The position numbers and the translations under genes are program-made. The notes beneath the pieces are model-generated. The model was given only the letters and a program-made list of their open reading frames with translations. It made no database searches and was not told the origin of the DNA. From assembly GCA_944368155.1 (NCBI GenBank), contig CALVWW010000002.1, positions 124,001 through 188,000 on the forward strand: 64,000 nucleotides of DNA, written 5' to 3'. Every line of letters starts with the position of its first letter. The first letter of the stretch is position 1. Positions 60,095 through 64,000 of this stretch are shown in pieces. Origin of the DNA: an uncultured Clostridia bacterium (GTDB taxonomy: Bacteria; Bacillota; Clostridia; Christensenellales; Borkfalkiaceae).

Positions 60095-61881
60095 GACCTG
60101 CACGATACAGCGGCGCAAAGCTGAAAAAGGGTGAATTTACAAAGAATATCGCTAAGCTTGCCCTATTCATGAAGCGCTATATATGGCCGATACTCATCTC
60201 CCTTATATTTACAATAGGAGCCACTGTGCTCTCGATATTCGCGCCGCAGATACTCTCCGACCTCGTAGACGTAATCGCAGTGGGCATAGGCGGTTCGCTG
60301 ATTGATATGACAGAACTTGCGCGCTTTGCGGTTATTCTTATAATTTTTTACGTATGCAACGCGCTTTGCACCTATGTTTCAAGCTATATAATGACGACAG
60401 TGTCGCAGAGAATGTGCCGCGCGCTCCGCTCGGATATTTCTCAGAAGATAAACAGAGTTCCCTTAAAATACTTCGATTCACACGCCTACGGCGACACGCT
60501 TTCGCGCGTTACCAACGACGTCGATACCATAGGCAACTCCATGCAGCAGGCAGTTTCCATGGTTGTGCAGTCTGTGTGCATGCTCGTCGGAGTGCTGATT
60601 GCTATGTTCGTGACCTGCTGGCAGCTGGCGCTCTCCGTGCTCATAATTGTGCCCCTCATGGCGATATTGCTGATGGTGATAATGAAATTCTCTCAGCCGC
60701 AGTTCAGAAAACAGCAGGATGAGCTCGCCGTTTTAAACGGAAAAGTCGAAGAGAACTATTCCGGCCAGCTCGTCATAAAGGCGTTCAACGCCGAAGGGCG
60801 CACGGGTGAGGACTTCGGGAAAACCAATAAACGCTTAAAGAAAAGCACCTTCCTTTCGCAGGCGCTCTCCGGCATAATGCAGCCGGCAATGAGCTTTATT
60901 TCATACTTTGCCTACGCCGCAGTGTGCGTAGTTGCAGGCATACTCATAAGCCGCGGCTCACAGGGTGTGACGTTCGGTACGCTCTCTGCGTTCCTCGTAT
61001 ACGTGAACCTCTTCCAGAGCCCCCTCTCGCAGATAGCCCAGGCGGCCAACGTGTTGCAGAGCGCCGCGGCGGCAAGCGGCAGAGTTTTCGCCTTCCTCGG
61101 CGAAGAAGAGCTTGAGGACGAGAGCGGCAAGGAGCGCAAGCTCACCGAAGGCGTGCGCGGCGAAGTGGAGTTCAGGCATGTAAAATTCGGATACAACGAC
61201 GACAGGGTGATAATACCCGACTTCTCCGCAAAGGTACAGCCGGGCTGGAAGGTTGCGATTGTCGGCCCGACGGGCGCGGGCAAAACCACAATGGTAAACC
61301 TCCTGATGCGGTTCTACGAAGTAAACAGCGGCGATATATTGATAGACGGCGTTTCGATAAAAGATATACCGCGCGGGGAAGTGCACGACCTGTTCGGCAT
61401 GGTTTTGCAGGATACGTGGATGTTCGAGGGCACCCTGCGCGAGAACATAGTATATTCCAAGCAGGCGACAGACGAGCAGGTGCGCGCCGCATGCGACGCA
61501 GCCGGAATCACGCACTATATTTCCACACAGCCGGGCGGGCTTGACCACTATGTGGAGAGCGGCGACGAGATTTCAGGCGGACAGAAACAGCTTATAACCA
61601 TCGCAAGAGCCATGATTGAAAACGCGCCCATGCTCATACTGGACGAAGCCACCTCAAATGTAGATACCCGCACGGAGGAGATAATTCAGACGGCCATGGA
61701 TAACCTGACGCGCGGCAGAACGAGCTTTGTAATAGCGCACAGGTTGTCCACAATCAAAAACGCCGACCTGATACTTGTTATGCGCGACGGCAATATCGTA
61801 GAACAGGGAAGGCACGAAGAGCTGCTTGAAAGGGACGGCTTCTATGCAAGCCTGTACAACTCGCAGTTTGCGGGCGAATAA
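60091..61881 (+). CDS. ABC exporter half-transporter, catalytically competent partner
   Basis: The second half of the heterodimer, 596 residues. It has six membrane helices (about 30-320) and an ATPase domain with Walker A IVGPTGAGKTTMVNLL, signature EISGGQKQLITIARA, Walker B LILDEATSNVD with the catalytic Glu, and switch His in IAHRLSTI. The 35-residue N-terminal extension before the first helix is usual for the TM288/BmrD side. AAGGAGGAAC lies upstream within the first subunit. Strict coupling suggests 1:1 expression. Confidence 0.94.
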   Translation: MRPARYSGAKLKKGEFTKNIAKLALFMKRYIWPILISLIFTIGATVLSIFAPQILSDLVDVIAVGIGGSLIDMTELARFAVILIIFYVCNALCTYVSSYIMTTVSQRMCRALRSDISQKINRVPLKYFDSHAYGDTLSRVTNDVDTIGNSMQQAVSMVVQSVCMLVGVLIAMFVTCWQLALSVLIIVPLMAILLMVIMKFSQPQFRKQQDELAVLNGKVEENYSGQLVIKAFNAEGRTGEDFGKTNKRLKKSTFLSQALSGIMQPAMSFISYFAYAAVCVVAGILISRGSQGVTFGTLSAFLVYVNLFQSPLSQIAQAANVLQSAAAASGRVFAFLGEEELEDESGKERKLTEGVRGEVEFRHVKFGYNDDRVIIPDFSAKVQPGWKVAIVGPTGAGKTTMVNLLMRFYEVNSGDILIDGVSIKDIPRGEVHDLFGMVLQDTWMFEGTLRENIVYSKQATDEQVRAACDAAGITHYISTQPGGLDHYVESGDEISGGQKQLITIARAMIENAPMLILDEATSNVDTRTEEIIQTAMDNLTRGRTSFVIAHRLSTIKNADLILVMRDGNIVEQGRHEELLERDGFYASLYNSQFAGE

Positions 61882-61961
61882 ATTGCTTTGGACTGCACTG
61901 TGAGAAGGCGGATTGCATGCGGTAATTAAATTTCCGCCGGAATTTTTCGTGCAGTTTGAAA

Positions 61962-61998
61962 GCCGCCGCGGGGCTATCGCCCGCGGCGGCATTTTTTT
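61962..61998 (+). terminator. Terminator of the marR-ABC operon
   Basis: GCCGCCGCGGG (61962-61972) pairs with CCCGCGGCGGC (61980-61990), followed by seven T. Confidence 0.9.
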
Positions 61999-62270
61999 AA
62001 GAGGCCTGTATATGCATATTTACTTCAAAACATGTTTATTAAATTTCAATTTAATTTCGGCGCATTTAAATTCAGTTAATTATTTTTAAATATGTTTTCT
62101 TTTGCAACTTTATCAGCGGCATGAAGCGGGAGCCCGGCCGCATATGGGTTGCGGCGCATATGCACGGCGCATGTTTCCGGGCGGAATCTGCCGCAAAAAC
62201 ACACATGTCGCGGCTTGCACGCGGCAGCAAACGACGGCATAAATTAAAATCTGCCAAAAATTCAAAGCAT

Positions 62271-62306
62271 AAAAAAATGCGGGAAAAATATATTCCCCGC
62301 ATTTTA
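62271..62306. terminator. Terminator after spoIVA
   Basis: AAAATGCGGG pairs with CCCGCATTTT; on the minus strand the stem runs into TTTTTTATGC. Confidence 0.82.
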
Positions 62307-62333
62307 ATTAGTGCGGCATTTTTTATTGACCTT

Positions 62334-63425
62334 TTATAATATTATACAAATAACTCCGCCCTTGCCCTCGTTGGCCATGCGCGTTATCGCCTTTCTGAGT
62401 TTGGTGCGCGTCTCTTCGCCAATGCAGTTGACTTTTGAATTGAGCCCTTCGCTCACCATTGATTTTAATGACCTGCCGAACACATCGGTATTCCACGTCG
62501 CCTCGGGGTCGCTTTCAAAACCCTTCATCATGCTTGCGACAAGGCTCTCGCTCTGCGTTCTGTCACCCATAATGGGGCTGACTTCGCCTGCCACATCCAC
62601 CCTTATTATGTGATAGGCCGGCGCCGACGCGCGGAGCGTTATTCCCACGGCATTTCCCTGTTTTACAACATTGGGCTGTTCATATGTGAGGTCCTCCTCC
62701 GACGGAGTTACTATGCCGTACCCGTTGACGCGTGCACAGTCGAGCGCGTCGCGCACTTTCTCGTAGCCGCGCTTTGCCTCTGCGGCAGAACGCACGTAGC
62801 GCATGAGAGAATACTCCCCGTCTATCTCGGCTCCCGCAATCTCCGAGAGCATTGCAAAATAGATGCCGTCCTGCGCTCTGCAGGTAATTTTTGCATTTCC
62901 CGTGGCAAAATCGTACGTCACCTCTATTGCAGGAGACCAGAATTCAGCGCCGGTGCACAGCCCGTCTAAAGCGGAAATGTCTTTGAATTTACTTATTTTT
63001 CCGCACCTGTCTTTAACTCTATCCAAAAGTTCCGCGATAGCCGAATTGTCGGCAGGCAGAAAACGCATCCAATCGGGAATGTTTATTCCGACCGAACGCA
63101 CGCAGAATTCGCCCGAAAGCAACCTTAAAAGTGCGTTGAGGGCGCCCTCGTCCCATATCTGGGGGCGTGCGCACGCGCAGCCGTATTGCTTCTCGAGCTC
63201 GGCGCCGTTGTCGCTGATTATAATAAACGGCCTGCCCGCGGCGACCGTGGCATAGTCCGTATCCCCTTCGTTGAATATCAGGGCGCCGGCGTTTTCCCCT
63301 TGACTGAATTTCAGTTCGCTGCCCTCGGCGTTGAACGCCGAAAACAGCCCGTCGTCGCCGCATACGGCAATTGCGCAGCCGCCAAGGCGCGCATTCAGGT
63401 CCCTGCAAATATCGCTATCGAGCAT
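62334..63425 (-). CDS. spoIVA: SpoIVA-like spore coat morphogenetic protein lacking the P-loop
   Basis: SpoIVA polymerises on the forespore surface using ATP and anchors the coat. The middle and C-terminal domains are clearly SpoIVA: EFCVRSVGINIPDWMRFLP (about 106), GYGIVTPSEEDLTYEQPNVV (about 246), LRASAPAYHIIRVDV (about 276), EVSPIMGDRTQSESLV, TDVFGRSLKSMVSEGLNSK and the terminal NEGKGGVICIIL. The N-terminal ATPase domain is cut to about 105 residues: DICRDLNARLGGCAIAVCGD aligns with the start, but the GxxxxGKS/T loop is missing. At 363 residues it is about 130 shorter than the B. subtilis protein. The start is firm (GGAGG, ATG 63425). Confidence 0.88.
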   Translation of the reverse strand: MLDSDICRDLNARLGGCAIAVCGDDGLFSAFNAEGSELKFSQGENAGALIFNEGDTDYATVAAGRPFIIISDNGAELEKQYGCACARPQIWDEGALNALLRLLSGEFCVRSVGINIPDWMRFLPADNSAIAELLDRVKDRCGKISKFKDISALDGLCTGAEFWSPAIEVTYDFATGNAKITCRAQDGIYFAMLSEIAGAEIDGEYSLMRYVRSAAEAKRGYEKVRDALDCARVNGYGIVTPSEEDLTYEQPNVVKQGNAVGITLRASAPAYHIIRVDVAGEVSPIMGDRTQSESLVASMMKGFESDPEATWNTDVFGRSLKSMVSEGLNSKVNCIGEETRTKLRKAITRMANEGKGGVICIIL

Positions 63426-63513
63426 ACCATCCTCCGCAAACTGTTTTGTATACGCTATTTTATTTGCCGCATGCGGAATTTAGAACTTTTGAAGTCTGAA
63501 AAATACGCTGAAC

Positions 63514-63543
63514 TTGACAGCGATACATTCTGCGTGTTAATAT
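63514..63543 (+). promoter_or_regulatory. Probable promoter of the methyltransferase gene
   Basis: TTGACA (63514-63519) is followed 18 bases later by TAATAT (63538-63543), about 32 bases before the TTG start. Confidence 0.5.
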
Positions 63544-63574
63544 ATCCGCATCACCTGCTGAGGAGGAAAATTCT

Positions 63575-64000
63575 TTGAATACGATATGGTCTGAATGCGT
63601 ACAGGGCGCAAAAACGCTGTATTACAGCAGAAAACTGCGTTTCGGCGATTTGTTTGCCGAACAGTTTAAAAAGCTGTTAAAGCTCGACGGCAGAAGAAAG
63701 CTGAAAATTCTTGAAATAGGCTGCGGCCCCGGCGCGCTCGCTGGAGAGCTCCGCCGCTGGTATCCCAAAGCGGATATCTGCGGGCTTGACCGCGACAGCA
63801 ATTTCATAAACTTTGCGCGCGCGCATGAAGAGGGCATAAATTTTATAGAGGGAGACGCCACCGCTCTGCCGTTCAACGACGATACTTTCGACGTAACCAT
63901 ATCATACACAGTGAGCGAACATATCGAGCCCGATAAATTTTACGGCGAGCAATTGCGCGTTCTGAAACAGGGCGGCACATGCATTGTACTCTCTACGCGA
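63575..64000 (+). CDS. Class I SAM-dependent methyltransferase (partial, cut by window end)
   Basis: TTG 63575 is preceded by AGGAGGAAAA, a near-perfect ribosome site. The frame stays open to the window edge (142 codons). SAM motif I is KILEIGCGPGALAGELRRW (about 47), motif II ends at ICGLDRDSNF, motif III is INFIEGDATALPFNDDTFDV, and motif post-I to IV continues as LRVLKQGGTCIVLSTR. This is a small-molecule or UbiE-type methyltransferase; the substrate cannot be told from this part. TTG initiation may keep expression low. Confidence 0.88.
   Translation, partial: MNTIWSECVQGAKTLYYSRKLRFGDLFAEQFKKLLKLDGRRKLKILEIGCGPGALAGELRRWYPKADICGLDRDSNFINFARAHEEGINFIEGDATALPFNDDTFDVTISYTVSEHIEPDKFYGEQLRVLKQGGTCIVLSTR

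Larger units (their letters stand above)
61882..62333. other. Gap between the ABC operon and spoIVA
   Basis: It holds two terminators (61962-61998 and 62271-62306). Between them is AT-rich sequence, then a GC-rich stretch (62120-62230) with open frames on both strands that lack ribosome sites and resemble no family. No gene is called. Confidence 0.55.

Noticed and set aside
62121-62339. 72-codon plus-strand frame and 76-codon minus-strand frame between the ABC operon and spoIVA
   Set aside because: Neither has a ribosome site, both run through a terminator hairpin, and the composition is atypical of proteins.
1-64000. tRNA, rRNA, tmRNA or SRP RNA genes
   Set aside because: I inspected the intergenic regions for cloverleaf signals (GGTTCGAATCC-like arms) and conserved rRNA words and found none; a tRNAscan-SE or Infernal run would be decisive.

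Overview
The window reads as chromosome of an endospore-forming member of the Bacillota, most likely an uncultured, gut-type Clostridia. Evidence seen in the sequence: SpoIIE- and SpoIVA-type sporulation proteins, a rubrerythrin (anaerobe oxidative-stress protein), type III glutamine synthetase, a split archaeal-type glutamate synthase, LL-diaminopimelate aminotransferase, a VanW-family protein, RNase J, and strong Shine-Dalgarno sites of the GGAGG type. The exact family cannot be fixed from the sequence alone. I see no rRNA, tRNA, CRISPR array, insertion sequence or prophage.

Layout. 1-1.2 kb: start of an unidentified minus-strand gene, rubrerythrin and two tiny overlapping reading frames. 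1.4-10.8 kb (minus): acetyltransferase, ftsY, smc, rnc, plsX, asnS. 11-14.2 kb: an ECF sigma/anti-sigma pair facing a membrane glycosyltransferase. 14.4-21.3 kb: recF, a PHP phosphoesterase and a VanW lipoprotein candidate on minus, divergent from dnaA and mnmG on plus. 21.4-23.8 kb: spoIIE. 23.9-29.6 kb (minus): malQ, dapL, pyrG, dapF. 29.9-43.6 kb (minus): a nitrogen-assimilation block with three separate glutamate synthase subunits, a ferredoxin, a flavin oxidoreductase, purA, a ClC transporter, an ammonium channel fused to a PII domain, and glutamine synthetase III. 43.9-54.5 kb (minus): dinB, a YwaF-like membrane protein, aroA, the trhP/trmR tRNA-modification pair, RNase J, and a long repeat-rich protein of unknown function. 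54.8-61.9 kb (plus): serC-serA, a 39-residue protein, then a MarR-controlled heterodimeric ABC exporter. 62.3-64 kb: a SpoIVA homologue and a methyltransferase cut by the window edge.

How the genes work together. Ammonium enters through Amt-PII, is fixed by GlnN into glutamine, and the split glutamate synthase transfers the amide to 2-oxoglutarate using electrons that probably pass through the ferredoxin and flavin subunits. SerC and DapL are transaminases drawing on that glutamate; PyrG uses glutamine. DapL and DapF together indicate the short aminotransferase route to meso-diaminopimelate.

The most unusual content is not a gene. About ten copies of a modular, multi-hairpin intergenic element of roughly 170-310 bp lie almost flush against gene ends. 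Their stems differ in sequence from copy to copy but remain base-paired, which is hand-visible covariation. Two further dispersed repeat families share the same intergenic regions. The second most unusual item is a SpoIVA homologue that keeps the middle and C-terminal domains but has lost the P-loop half of its ATPase domain.
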